From CAMBRQ01 sp945870325 (GTDB lineage Bacteria; Bacillota; Clostridia; Lachnospirales; Lachnospiraceae), in the NCBI RefSeq assembly GCF_050313795.1, contig NZ_JBNPMC010000017.1:1-64000 (forward strand): a DNA stretch of 64,000 nt. Reading direction: 5' to 3'. The notes under the pieces were generated by a model that was not told the DNA's origin, did no database searches, and saw nothing but the letters and a program-made list of their open reading frames with translations. Of this stretch, positions 51,044-59,755 are shown in pieces. The position numbers were made by a program, and so were the translations under genes. Numbering within the stretch: the stretch's first letter is position 1; each line of letters starts with the position of its first letter.

Positions 51044-52471
51044 ATGTTAGTATTTGAGAAGAGCAGACCGGGCAGAGGATGCAGTATGCTTCCGGCATGT
51101 GACGTAGAGATCGTACTGCCTAAGGAGAAGGATAAAAGAGAACTTGCATTACACATGCCAGAACTGTCTGAGAATGAATTAAGCAGACATTATACAGAAC
51201 TTGCGAAGAAGTCTCACGGTGTGAACGATGGCTTCTATCCGCTTGGTTCCTGTACGATGAAATATAATCCGAAGATCAATGAAGATATGGCAGCATTGCC
51301 GGGATTCACTGAAGTTCATCCATTGCAGCCTGCACATACGGTTCAGGGATGTATGGAAGTCATGAAGGAGACAGAAGAATATCTGTGTGAGATTACCGGA
51401 ATGGATCACATGACTTTCCAGCCGGCAGCAGGTGCACACGGAGAGTTTACAGGGCTTCTGCTTATTAAGGCATACCATGAGAGCAGAGGAGATAAGAAGC
51501 GTACTAAGATTATTGTTCCGGATTCTGCACATGGAACGAATCCGGCAAGCGCGGTTATGGCAGGCTATTCTGTGGTAAGTATCCCATCCGGCGAAGACGG
51601 ATGTGTAGATCTGGAGAAATTACGTGCAGTTGCAGGTGATGATATTGCCGGATTGATGCTGACGAACCCGAATACCGTAGGATTATTCGATAAGAATATT
51701 CTGGAGATTACCAATATCGTACATGGCTGCGGCGGTCTTTGCTACTATGACGGAGCGAACCTGAATGCGGTTATGGGAACCGTACGTCCTGGAGATATGG
51801 GATTCGATGTCATTCATCTGAATCTTCATAAGACATTCTCAACCCCACATGGTGGAGGTGGTCCGGGAAGTGGTCCGGTAGGATGCAAGGAATGCCTGAC
51901 TGAGTTCCTTCCATCCGTGCTGGTAGAAGGCGAAGAGACTTTATCCTTCGTAAAGAGTGAACACAGCATTGGCGAGATGAAGAGTTTCTATGGCAACTTC
52001 CTGGTAGTGGTAAGAGCGCTTACCTACTTAAAGACACTTGGAAGAGAGGGAATTCCAAAAGCAAGCCAGAACGCAGTTCTCAATGCAAACTATATGATGA
52101 ATAAGTTAAAAGATCTCTATACAATGGCATATGATGAAGTATGTATGCATGAGTTTGTTATGAGTCTTTCAGATCTCAAGAAGAAGACTGGCGTATCTGC
52201 AATGGATATTGCGAAAGGACTTCTGGATAATGGAATCCATCCGCCTACAATGTACTTCCCTCTGATCGTAGATGAAGCGTTGATGGTAGAGCCTACAGAG
52301 ACAGAATCCAGAGAGACATTGGATGAGGCAATTCAGGTATTCCGTAATCTCTATGAGATGGCAGAGAAGGAGGCAGAGAGCCTTCATGCGGCACCGGTGA
52401 CGACTCCGGTTACAAGATTAGATGAAGTAGGAGCGGCAAGACATCCGGTACTGCGTTATCAATTTTCATAA
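51044..52471 (+). CDS. gcvPB: Glycine dehydrogenase (decarboxylating) subunit 2
   Basis: A 475-residue catalytic half of the P protein. PLP lysine Lys263 sits in HLNLHKTFSTPHGGGGPG. YPLGSCTMKYNPKINE and FQPAAGAHGEFTGLL are characteristic. Decarboxylates glycine and loads the aminomethyl group on the lipoyl arm of GcvH. AAAGGAGGTG precedes the ATG inside the tail of gcvPA. Confidence 0.97.
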   Translation: MLVFEKSRPGRGCSMLPACDVEIVLPKEKDKRELALHMPELSENELSRHYTELAKKSHGVNDGFYPLGSCTMKYNPKINEDMAALPGFTEVHPLQPAHTVQGCMEVMKETEEYLCEITGMDHMTFQPAAGAHGEFTGLLLIKAYHESRGDKKRTKIIVPDSAHGTNPASAVMAGYSVVSIPSGEDGCVDLEKLRAVAGDDIAGLMLTNPNTVGLFDKNILEITNIVHGCGGLCYYDGANLNAVMGTVRPGDMGFDVIHLNLHKTFSTPHGGGGPGSGPVGCKECLTEFLPSVLVEGEETLSFVKSEHSIGEMKSFYGNFLVVVRALTYLKTLGREGIPKASQNAVLNANYMMNKLKDLYTMAYDEVCMHEFVMSLSDLKKKTGVSAMDIAKGLLDNGIHPPTMYFPLIVDEALMVEPTETESRETLDEAIQVFRNLYEMAEKEAESLHAAPVTTPVTRLDEVGAARHPVLRYQFS

Positions 52472-52500
52472 AATAATATTCTGAGAATGAGGTGTCAGAA

Positions 52501-53499
52501 ATGATTAATAAAATAACTTACGTAGAGAGCCATGAGACATCCCCTTATCAGAATCTGGCTGTGGAGGAGTATCTGCTCCTCCACTGTGCCGAAGAGGAGT
52601 GTATTCTCTATCTGTGGCAGAACCAGCATACGATTGTGATCGGACGCAACCAGAATGCCTGGAAGGAATGTCTGGTCAGCAAGCTGGAAGAGGACGGAGG
52701 ACATCTGGTACGGAGATTATCTGGCGGCGGAGCCGTATATCACGATCTGGGGAATCTGAACTTTACATTTCTGGTACGCAAAGAGAACTACAGTGTTGAC
52801 AAACAGACTCAGGTGATTCTAAGGGCAGTTCAGAAATTGGGAATTGAAGCCGAGAAGTCAGGGCGCAATGATATTCTGGTAGACGGAAAGAAGTTCTCAG
52901 GTAATGCTTATTATGAGCAGGGCAGTCACTGTTATCATCACGGGACTTTGATGGTGAACGTGAATCTGGGGGAACTTTCCAAATACCTGACCGTATCTAA
53001 GGAGAAATTACAGTCCAAAGGCGTAGATTCTGTAAGGTCAAGAGTGACGAATCTGACTGAATTCGCTCCGGAACTTACGATTGAACTCCTGAAAGAAAAA
53101 CTGTTAGAAGCGTTTGAAGAAGTATATGAGTTAAAAGCAGAGGTTACTGATATCGCGGATATGGAGCAGAAGGAGATCGAAGAGAGCAGAAAACGATTTT
53201 CTTCCTGGGATTGGATCTTCGGCAGGAAGATTGATTTCCAGTATGAGTTATCGAACCGTTTTTCTTGGGGACAGGTAACCTTGCAGTTTCAGGTAAAGAA
53301 CGGAAAGATTGAAGATATGGTTGCGTTTTCGGATGCGATGAAGCCGGAAGTGATTCGGGAGATTCCGAATTATCTTAGGGGAATCCGGTATAAAAAGCAA
53401 TCAATCTGTGCAGAACTTGGACTCTACTGGTCAGCGGACAAGAGTGAGAATGCAATGATGAAGGAAATCACTTCTTGGCTTAAGACGGTAGATCTATAA
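52501..53499 (+). CDS. lplA: Lipoate-protein ligase A
   Basis: A 332-residue ligase attaching lipoate to GcvH using ATP. RRLSGGGAVYHDLGNLNFTF and the lysine site GRNDILVDGKKFSGNAYY are conserved; a C-terminal accessory domain from about 245 is present. Its place inside the gcv operon implies scavenged lipoate is the source of the H-protein cofactor; no lipA or lipB is in the window. ATG at 52501 follows GAATGAGG; a GTG at 52492 is less likely. Confidence 0.95.
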   Translation: MINKITYVESHETSPYQNLAVEEYLLLHCAEEECILYLWQNQHTIVIGRNQNAWKECLVSKLEEDGGHLVRRLSGGGAVYHDLGNLNFTFLVRKENYSVDKQTQVILRAVQKLGIEAEKSGRNDILVDGKKFSGNAYYEQGSHCYHHGTLMVNVNLGELSKYLTVSKEKLQSKGVDSVRSRVTNLTEFAPELTIELLKEKLLEAFEEVYELKAEVTDIADMEQKEIEESRKRFSSWDWIFGRKIDFQYELSNRFSWGQVTLQFQVKNGKIEDMVAFSDAMKPEVIREIPNYLRGIRYKKQSICAELGLYWSADKSENAMMKEITSWLKTVDL

Positions 53500-53511
53500 A
53501 GGAGACTTGTA

Positions 53512-54918
53512 ATGGAACAGAAATTTGATATAATCATAATAGGCGCTGGTCCGGGCGGCTATGTGGCGGCAATTAAAGCAGCCAAACTTGGTTTTGCTAC
53601 TGCGATTGTAGAAGACAGAAGAGTTGGCGGAACCTGTCTGAACCGCGGATGTATTCCGGCGAAGGCAATGGTTCATGCATCTTCTTTATATCGAGAGATT
53701 CAGGAGGCAGAGCGTTTTGGCGTATCTGCATCGGATGTTCGATATGACTATGAGAAGATTATTGCATACAAAGAAGCAACGACAGAGAAATTATGTCAGG
53801 GTGTGGAACAGCTGTTAAAAGCCAATGGGGTTACTTTCCTTGCCGGAAAGGGAACTCTGGAACAGAATAAGGAAGTAACAGTTGTATCCGGAGAAGAAAA
53901 ACATACTTATGGTGCAGATAAGATTATTCTGGCAGCAGGCTCTAAGCCTTTGGTGCTGCCAATTCCGGGACTTGACCTTCCGGGTGTTCTGACCAGCGAT
54001 GAACTCTTTCAGTTAAAAGAAGTGCCGGATAGTCTGGTGATTATCGGCGGCGGTGTAATCAGTGTAGAATTTGCTACCGTATTCGCAGCGCTTGGCTGCA
54101 AGGTGACGATTGTTGAGGCGATGCCTCGCCTGGTGCCGAATATGGATAAAGAGATATCCCAGAATCTGAAGATGATTCTGAAAAAGAGGGGCATTGATAT
54201 TCATACGTCTGCAGCAGTACAGGGAGTGCAACAGGATGGGGAACAGTATACCTGTACGTTCATCGAGAAGGAGAAGGAAGTGAAGGCTTCTGCCCAGTAT
54301 GTCTTATGTGCAGTGGGAAGATGCCCGAATACGGATGGCTTATTTGGTGAGGGTGTAGAGCCGGTAATGGAGCGCGGACGCCTTGGAGTAGATGAAGACT
54401 TTAAGACCAGCATGGAGGATGTCTATGCCATCGGTGACTTGGTGAAAGGTATGCAGCTTGCGCATCTGGCAAGCGCCCAGGGAATCTATGTGGTAGAGAA
54501 ACTGGCTGGAAAGACTCCGGAGATCGACTTGAGTGTCGTACCGGGCTGTGTATATACAGATCCGGAGATTGCATCTGTGGGGATGACAGAAGAAGATGCA
54601 AAAGCCCTGGGAAGAGATGTTAAGGTTGGCAAGTTCATTATGAGCGCCAACGGCAAGTCGCTGATTACGCAGGAAGAGAGAGGTTTTGTGAAAGTTGTGG
54701 TATGTGCCGAGACAGACGTAATATTGGGAGCGCAGATGATGTGTGCAAGAGCGACAGATATGATCGGAGAATTTGGAACGGCTGTAGCTAATAGGCTGAC
54801 TGCCGGACAGCTTCTTAAGAGCATGAGAGCTCATCCTACCTATAACGAAGGAGTTACAGAGGCACTGGAAGACGCAATTGGGGAAGCAATCCACGTAATG
54901 CCGAAGAAGAAACGATAG
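53512..54918 (+). CDS. lpdA: Dihydrolipoyl dehydrogenase (L protein)
   Basis: A 468-residue flavoprotein reoxidising the lipoyl arm of GcvH with NAD+. FAD motif IIIIGAGPGGYVAA, redox disulfide Cys42-Cys47 (GGTCLNRGCIPAK), NAD domain near 172 (LVIIGGGVISVEFA) and C-terminal His-Glu pair (HAHPTYNE-type, seen as RAHPTYNEGVTEA) are all present. There is no N-terminal lipoyl domain, unlike some clostridial forms. AAAGGAGAC precedes ATG, 12 bases after lplA. Confidence 0.97.
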   Translation: MEQKFDIIIIGAGPGGYVAAIKAAKLGFATAIVEDRRVGGTCLNRGCIPAKAMVHASSLYREIQEAERFGVSASDVRYDYEKIIAYKEATTEKLCQGVEQLLKANGVTFLAGKGTLEQNKEVTVVSGEEKHTYGADKIILAAGSKPLVLPIPGLDLPGVLTSDELFQLKEVPDSLVIIGGGVISVEFATVFAALGCKVTIVEAMPRLVPNMDKEISQNLKMILKKRGIDIHTSAAVQGVQQDGEQYTCTFIEKEKEVKASAQYVLCAVGRCPNTDGLFGEGVEPVMERGRLGVDEDFKTSMEDVYAIGDLVKGMQLAHLASAQGIYVVEKLAGKTPEIDLSVVPGCVYTDPEIASVGMTEEDAKALGRDVKVGKFIMSANGKSLITQEERGFVKVVVCAETDVILGAQMMCARATDMIGEFGTAVANRLTAGQLLKSMRAHPTYNEGVTEALEDAIGEAIHVMPKKKR

Positions 54919-54955
54919 ATATATGAGACGTGTTGAGAATTAGGAGGATAAGGTT

Positions 54956-56203
54956 ATGAATATGATTCAGGATGTAATGGATTACATCAAAAGTTATGAT
55001 GAAGAGATTGGTGACGCACTGTATCTGGAATTGAACCGCCAGAGAAGGAATCTGGAACTGATTGCTTCTGAGAATATTGTAAGCCCGGCAGTTATGCTGG
55101 CTATGGGAACTGTACCTACTAACAAATATGCAGAAGGATATCCGGGAAAACGTTATTATGGCGGATGTGAACATGTGGATATTCTGGAGAATCTTGCAAT
55201 CGAGCGTGCAAAAGAACTCTTTGGCTGCGATCATGTTTGTGTACAGCCACATTCCGGAGCAAGTGCGAATATGGCAGTATATCAGGCATTCTTACAGCCA
55301 GGCGATACGGTAATGGGACTCAATCTGGCACACGGCGGACACCTGACACATGGTTCACCGGTGAATATGTCTGGTATTCTCTATAACTTCGTTCCATATA
55401 ACGTGAATGATGAAGGCTTCCTGGATTATGAAGAGGTTAGAAGAATTGCACATGAGTGCAAACCTAAGATGATCGTTACAGGTGCATCTGCATATCCAAG
55501 AGAGATTCGTTTTGATATTTTTGCTGATATTGCAAAAGAAGTTGGTGCGTATCTGTTCGTAGATATGGCTCACATCGCGGGTCTGGTAGCAGCAGGCTTA
55601 CATCAGAGCCCGGTTCCGTATGCCGATGTTGTAACAACTACAACACATAAGACCTTAAGAGGTCCAAGAGGCGGAATCATCATGTGCAAGGAAGAACACG
55701 CAAAAGCAATCAATAAAGCAATCTTCCCAGGAACCCAGGGTGGTCCTCTGATGCATATCATCGCTGCAAAGGCGATCTGCTTCGGCGAAGCATTAAAGCC
55801 AGAATTCAAAGAATATCAGGCACAGGTAATCAAGAATGCCAAAGCACTTGCAGAAGCAATGGTAGAAGAAGGCTTCAACCTTGTAAGTGGCGGCACAGAC
55901 AATCATCTGATGCTGGTAGACTTACAGAATATGAACATTACTGGTAAAGAACTGCAGAACCGTCTGGATGAAGTATACATCACAGTAAATAAGAATGCAG
56001 TTCCGAATGATCCTGCAAGCCCATTTGTAACCAGCGGTATCCGTATCGGAACACCGGCTGTTACCACAAGAGGCCTGAAGGAAGAAGATATGAAGACAAT
56101 TGCAAGATTGATCAAGATGACGATTACAGATTTTGATACTAAGGCAGATGAGATTCGGGCGGAAGTGAATAAGATCTGTGAGAAGTATCCATTGTATGTG
56201 TAA
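54956..56203 (+). CDS. glyA: Serine hydroxymethyltransferase
   Basis: A 415-residue PLP enzyme interconverting serine plus THF and glycine plus methylene-THF. PLP lysine Lys232 lies in VVTTTTHKTLRGPRGG. NKYAEGYPGKRYYGGC, and LNLAHGGHLTHGSPVN, are standard. TAGGAGGATAAG precedes ATG. Co-directional with and 37 bases from lpdA, so likely the last gene of the glycine operon. With GcvTHP it allows net serine formation from two glycines. A long palindrome follows the stop. Confidence 0.98.
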   Translation: MNMIQDVMDYIKSYDEEIGDALYLELNRQRRNLELIASENIVSPAVMLAMGTVPTNKYAEGYPGKRYYGGCEHVDILENLAIERAKELFGCDHVCVQPHSGASANMAVYQAFLQPGDTVMGLNLAHGGHLTHGSPVNMSGILYNFVPYNVNDEGFLDYEEVRRIAHECKPKMIVTGASAYPREIRFDIFADIAKEVGAYLFVDMAHIAGLVAAGLHQSPVPYADVVTTTTHKTLRGPRGGIIMCKEEHAKAINKAIFPGTQGGPLMHIIAAKAICFGEALKPEFKEYQAQVIKNAKALAEAMVEEGFNLVSGGTDNHLMLVDLQNMNITGKELQNRLDEVYITVNKNAVPNDPASPFVTSGIRIGTPAVTTRGLKEEDMKTIARLIKMTITDFDTKADEIRAEVNKICEKYPLYV

Positions 56204-56220
56204 AATTGATTTGAAATAGC

Positions 56221-56425
56221 GAGTGTACGCAGTACAGAAAAAAAGCATATCCCACGCAAACGGGGCAACACTGCGGTGAACTAACTGCTAACTGCGACTA
56301 AGACATTCGGGAGAGCCCTCATGTCTAAGTCGCAGTTAGCAGTGGATTTCACCTACGTTAGGAGCGCCCCTGGAATGTTTGCTTAGGGATATGCTTTTTT
56401 TCTGTACTTCTGTTTGCTGGCTGTG
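56221..56425. repeat. Long palindrome E
   Basis: GTGTACG at 56223-56229 opens the left arm. Outer block 56231-56253 pairs perfectly with 56386-56408 (23 bp). Inner block 56284-56306 pairs with 56321-56343 at 22 of 23 positions. The 30-42 bases between blocks do not pair well but carry ACGCAAACGG and CGGTGAAC, shared with the relic at 1022-1103. A single palindrome, without the linker and second module of the composite loci. It could terminate glyA transcription. The rest of 56426-56673 is AT-rich with nothing else recognised. Confidence 0.88.
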
Positions 56426-56673
56426 CAAAAATCGTCAGTTGTACATCTTATGGTGTATGATGGATACTTTTGGTGGGGACAAGATTACGATAACATTCTT
56501 TGTTAGAATATTGGCGGAATATTTTAAGGGAGTGGGTTGCAAGCGTAGAGGCTTTGAAATATAATAGTGATATTGAAAAAAGAAGTATAAGTTGGGGAAT
56601 TATTAGAAATGTTAGAGATGTGTTTAGGTGAAAAAGGGAACTTAAGCAGGATGGAAACAGGAGGTATGGTAAT

Positions 56674-57300
56674 ATGATGTTGGAGAAGAGGACTACGGAA
56701 TTCTTGGAGGAACTTTCATCTGCGCAGCCGGTTCCGGGCGGCGGTGGTGCGTCGGCGGCAGTGGGAGCGTTTGCTGCGGCATTAGGGATGATGGTGGCGA
56801 ACTTGACTGTGGGGAAGAAGCGGTATGCGGATGTGGAAGAAGAAGTGAAGGAAGTCAGAAGCCAGTTGGAGGAATTGAGAGATGAATTGGTGGTTTTAAC
56901 CGATAAGGATGCAGAGGCTTTTGAGCCGTTATCTAAGGCATATGGACTTCCTAAGGAGACAGAAGAGCAGAAGGCTAAGAAGGAAAAGATTCTGGACCAG
57001 GCGTTATATGAGGCAAGCATTGTTCCGATGGATATTATGGAAACGATTCTGAAAGTCATGAGACTGTTGAAGGTTATGGGTGAGAAGGGAAGTAAGATTG
57101 CTATTAGTGATGTAGGAGTTGGAATATTATTTGCTCAGGCAGCGCTGGAAGGAGCTTCTTTGAATGTATTTATCAATACGAATCTGATGAAGAATCGTGA
57201 GCGGGCAGAGGAACTGAACCATAAAGCGGATGCCATGATTCAGGAGGGCAAAGAATTAAAAGAAGAGATCTATGCGGGAGTGCTTGCAAAGATCCGATAG
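56674..57300 (+). CDS. fchA: Formiminotetrahydrofolate cyclodeaminase-like protein
   Basis: A 208-residue all-helical cyclodeaminase that would convert formimino-THF to methenyl-THF and ammonia. The N-terminal folate-site motif PVPGGGGASAAVGAFAAALG is perfect, with MVANLTVGKKRYADVEEE, and SDVGVGILFAQAALEGASLN near 152. Stand-alone form, as in purine- and glycine-fermenting clostridia, rather than fused to a transferase. AGGAGGTA precedes ATG. folD follows. Confidence 0.93.
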   Translation: MMLEKRTTEFLEELSSAQPVPGGGGASAAVGAFAAALGMMVANLTVGKKRYADVEEEVKEVRSQLEELRDELVVLTDKDAEAFEPLSKAYGLPKETEEQKAKKEKILDQALYEASIVPMDIMETILKVMRLLKVMGEKGSKIAISDVGVGILFAQAALEGASLNVFINTNLMKNRERAEELNHKADAMIQEGKELKEEIYAGVLAKIR

Positions 57301-57427
57301 ATGGTAGATTGATAGAGAACAAGCCTATAGAGAATCAACCTATAGAAAATGATGCAAAGATGGCTGGATATATGCCGGATGGACAGGCAGGGATCCAATT
57401 GACAAAAAGAGAGGTATTGGTGCAGAT

Positions 57428-58294
57428 ATGAGTACAGAGAAAAGCGTTGTAATGATGGGTACTGATGTGGCAAAAGCCATGAAAGAGGAACTGATTCAGA
57501 GAGTAGAAGAATTGAAGAGTGAGGGAATCCTCCCTCATCTGGCAATTGTAAGAGTCGGAGAGCGTCCGGATGATCTGGCATATGAGCGTGGTGCCATAAA
57601 GCGTATGGAACTGACCGGTATTGCATGTAGCGTATTCGAATTGTCGGAGAATATCTGTCAGGAGGAATTCGAGGCAGAGTTCAGAAAAGTGAATGATGAC
57701 CCGAAGATTCATGGAATTCTCTTATTCCGTCCATTGCCGAAACATCTGGATGAAGAGCCGATTAAAGCGATGATCCATCCTATGAAAGATGTGGATTGCA
57801 TGAGTCCGGTGAATATTGCGAAAGTATTTTCCGGGGATGAGACAGGCTATGCACCTTGTACTCCGGAAGCGGTAATGGAGATGCTTGATTATTATGATAT
57901 CGATCTGACTGGAAAGAAAGTGACTGTAGTAGGAAGAAGTATGGTGGTAGGAAAGCCATTATCCATGCTGATGTTGAAGAAGCATGCAACGATTACCGTA
58001 TGTCATACCCGCACGAAAGATCTTGCGGCAACCTGCAAAGAAGCGGAGATTCTGGTAGCAGCGGCAGGTAAAGCGAAGATGATAAGTGAAGATATGGTTG
58101 GTGAGAGGGCTGTTGTTGTGGATGTAGGAATCAATGTGGATGATGACGGCAACATGTGTGGTGATGTGGATTATGATGCAGTCGTACGGAAAGCATCTTA
58201 TATCAGCCCGGTACCGAGAGGAGTGGGAAGTGTTACCTCATCTGTTCTGGCAAAGCATGTAGTAAGAAGTGCGGAGTATTTTAGAAGTAAATAG
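57428..58294 (+). CDS. folD: Methylene-THF dehydrogenase / methenyl-THF cyclohydrolase
   Basis: A 288-residue bifunctional enzyme converting methylene-THF to formyl-THF. LAIVRVGERPDDLAYERGAIKR carries the active-site Tyr/Lys region (quoted in part: RPDDLAYERGAIKR), GYAPCTPEAVMEML and VVGRSMVVGKPLSML are the binding motifs, and PVPRGVGSVTSSVL closes the domain. It lies 127 bases after fchA; a 40-codon frame with PIEN repeats ends on its ATG (ATATGA overlap), which may be a remnant or coupling leader. With fchA and gcv it forms a one-carbon module. Confidence 0.96.
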   Translation: MSTEKSVVMMGTDVAKAMKEELIQRVEELKSEGILPHLAIVRVGERPDDLAYERGAIKRMELTGIACSVFELSENICQEEFEAEFRKVNDDPKIHGILLFRPLPKHLDEEPIKAMIHPMKDVDCMSPVNIAKVFSGDETGYAPCTPEAVMEMLDYYDIDLTGKKVTVVGRSMVVGKPLSMLMLKKHATITVCHTRTKDLAATCKEAEILVAAAGKAKMISEDMVGERAVVVDVGINVDDDGNMCGDVDYDAVVRKASYISPVPRGVGSVTSSVLAKHVVRSAEYFRSK

Positions 58295-58447
58295 TGTATA
58301 GATGATACAAAAGGGATGTTTGCAGAATTTGAATAAATGAATGGACGTCCCTTGAAAAAAAGTTATTAATGTTATAGTATGATAAATACAAATAACATTA
58401 TAGGAAAATCCGCTTCGCGGATAGCAGACAAGCAGGGAGAGCGGCAG

Positions 58448-59350
58448 ATGAACAGCATATATGCATCAGAACTAATAAAGCAAGTAATATGGGAAGATTT
58501 TACGGTACATTTTAAGAGTCCTACGACGGCAGCATCTTATCAGACGGATATTGCAGAAATTATGGAACATTTTCAGATGGATTTTCTTCAAATTCAAAAA
58601 GAAAAAGTGAAGGAATATTATGAAGTATTGCAGAATAAGGTTAGAGAAGATGAGATTAAGCCCGGAACGATGGCGAAAAAATTCCGGGAATTACATTCTT
58701 TCGCCGAATATATCTGTGAGAACCGGGAAAGATACGGCGTTGACGCAGAGTATCAGGATTACTATTATCCATATCTGAAACTAGTGGCGAAGCAGGAGAA
58801 GTATGCGAAATCAGTTTCAATAGAACAGATTGACCGTCTCCTTAAGGCGGCAGAAGAAGACCTGATGGCATATTGCATGATTGTCTTACTGTACCGCGTG
58901 GGCTTAAGTTCCACAGAGATTACAGAACTTAAGCCGGAGGATCTGGCTATGTATGAGAACGGAGTGTATGCTAAAATCAGGGACAGAACAGAGATGTGTT
59001 GTATTCCGGAGGATGCATTTGCAGTTTTGAATACCTATATGGAGAGTCGCACGGAGAATACCTTTCTATTCTATAATAGGCGTGGGAACAAATTGAATAC
59101 AATGTATATCAGCAGACTTATGAAGAAATACACGCAGAAGGCAGGAATCCCGGCTTATAGCGCGGAGAGCATCCGAAATACCTGTGGTTTTACCCTGTTC
59201 TCTTATGGAGCAGATCCTGGTCAGGTGGCTGGTCAGATGGGAATTACCAGGATACAGATCAAGCGTTATCAGAATATTGCATATCGTGAAGAGTTGCAAC
59301 GCAGCGCGAATCGTCTGGTGAAGATAAGAGTAGAGCCTCCGGTATTATGA
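58448..59350 (+). CDS. Tyrosine-recombinase-fold protein with degenerate active site
   Basis: A 300-residue protein. Residues 10-105 are a SAM-like core-binding domain; from about 120 it follows the phage-integrase catalytic fold. Of the catalytic residues, Arg II (Arg243, SAESIRNT) and the nucleophile Tyr274 (IKRYQNI) remain. Arg I is Ser (VGLSSTEI where TGLRxxE is usual), the HxxR histidine is Glu240, the following His is Asn244, and the last His/Trp is Ile. Strand cleavage is therefore doubtful; a DNA-binding or architectural role is possible. ATG at 58448 with GGGAGAGCGG upstream; an earlier in-frame ATG at 58379 has no site. Confidence 0.8.
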   Translation: MNSIYASELIKQVIWEDFTVHFKSPTTAASYQTDIAEIMEHFQMDFLQIQKEKVKEYYEVLQNKVREDEIKPGTMAKKFRELHSFAEYICENRERYGVDAEYQDYYYPYLKLVAKQEKYAKSVSIEQIDRLLKAAEEDLMAYCMIVLLYRVGLSSTEITELKPEDLAMYENGVYAKIRDRTEMCCIPEDAFAVLNTYMESRTENTFLFYNRRGNKLNTMYISRLMKKYTQKAGIPAYSAESIRNTCGFTLFSYGADPGQVAGQMGITRIQIKRYQNIAYREELQRSANRLVKIRVEPPVL

Positions 59351-59473
59351 TAGAGGGAATGTAATGGAAAGCGACAGGAGATAAGAGAAAAATTACTTGC
59401 ATATATTTTCAAAATATGATAATATTTTACGCATAATACGAATAAAGAACACATTTAATATGTGTAGTGAGAG

Positions 59474-59510
59474 ACTCCAAGGATGGCAGCAACCTTGGAG
59501 TTTCTTTGTC
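59474..59510 (+). terminator. Terminator downstream of the recombinase-like gene
   Basis: ACTCCAAGG (59474-59482) pairs perfectly with CCTTGGAGT (59493-59501), followed by TTCTTTGTCTTTT. Confidence 0.82.
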
Positions 59511-59636
59511 TTTTGACAAAAATGAAAAAAGAGGACATGAATTCGTAATTAGCATCTTCATTTGTCTAGGCAAGATAAGGATGATTCGTGCAATTTTGTC
59601 AATATATAAAATTGCATGATGATTTTGTAACAATTG

Positions 59637-59665
59637 TTGCCATTTTCAATATATTAATGTAGAAT
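59637..59665 (+). promoter_or_regulatory. Promoter of the AGCS symporter gene
   Basis: TTGCCA (59637-59642), 17 bases, TAGAAT (59660-59665), 91 bases before the start codon. Confidence 0.68.
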
Positions 59666-59681
59666 GTATCTATGGTGATGC

Positions 59682-59718
59682 ACCAAAGAGTAACGACAGA
59701 TGCCGATACTCTTTTGGT
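59682..59718 (+). promoter_or_regulatory. Leader hairpin before the AGCS gene
   Basis: ACCAAAGAGTA (59682-59692) pairs with TACTCTTTTGGT (59707-59718, one bulge) around ACGACAGATGCCGA. It lies at the start of the predicted transcript, without a T-run, so mRNA stability or protein binding is more likely than termination. Confidence 0.55.
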
Positions 59719-59755
59719 TTATCATAAAGCAAAGGAAGAGAGAAAGGGGAATAAT

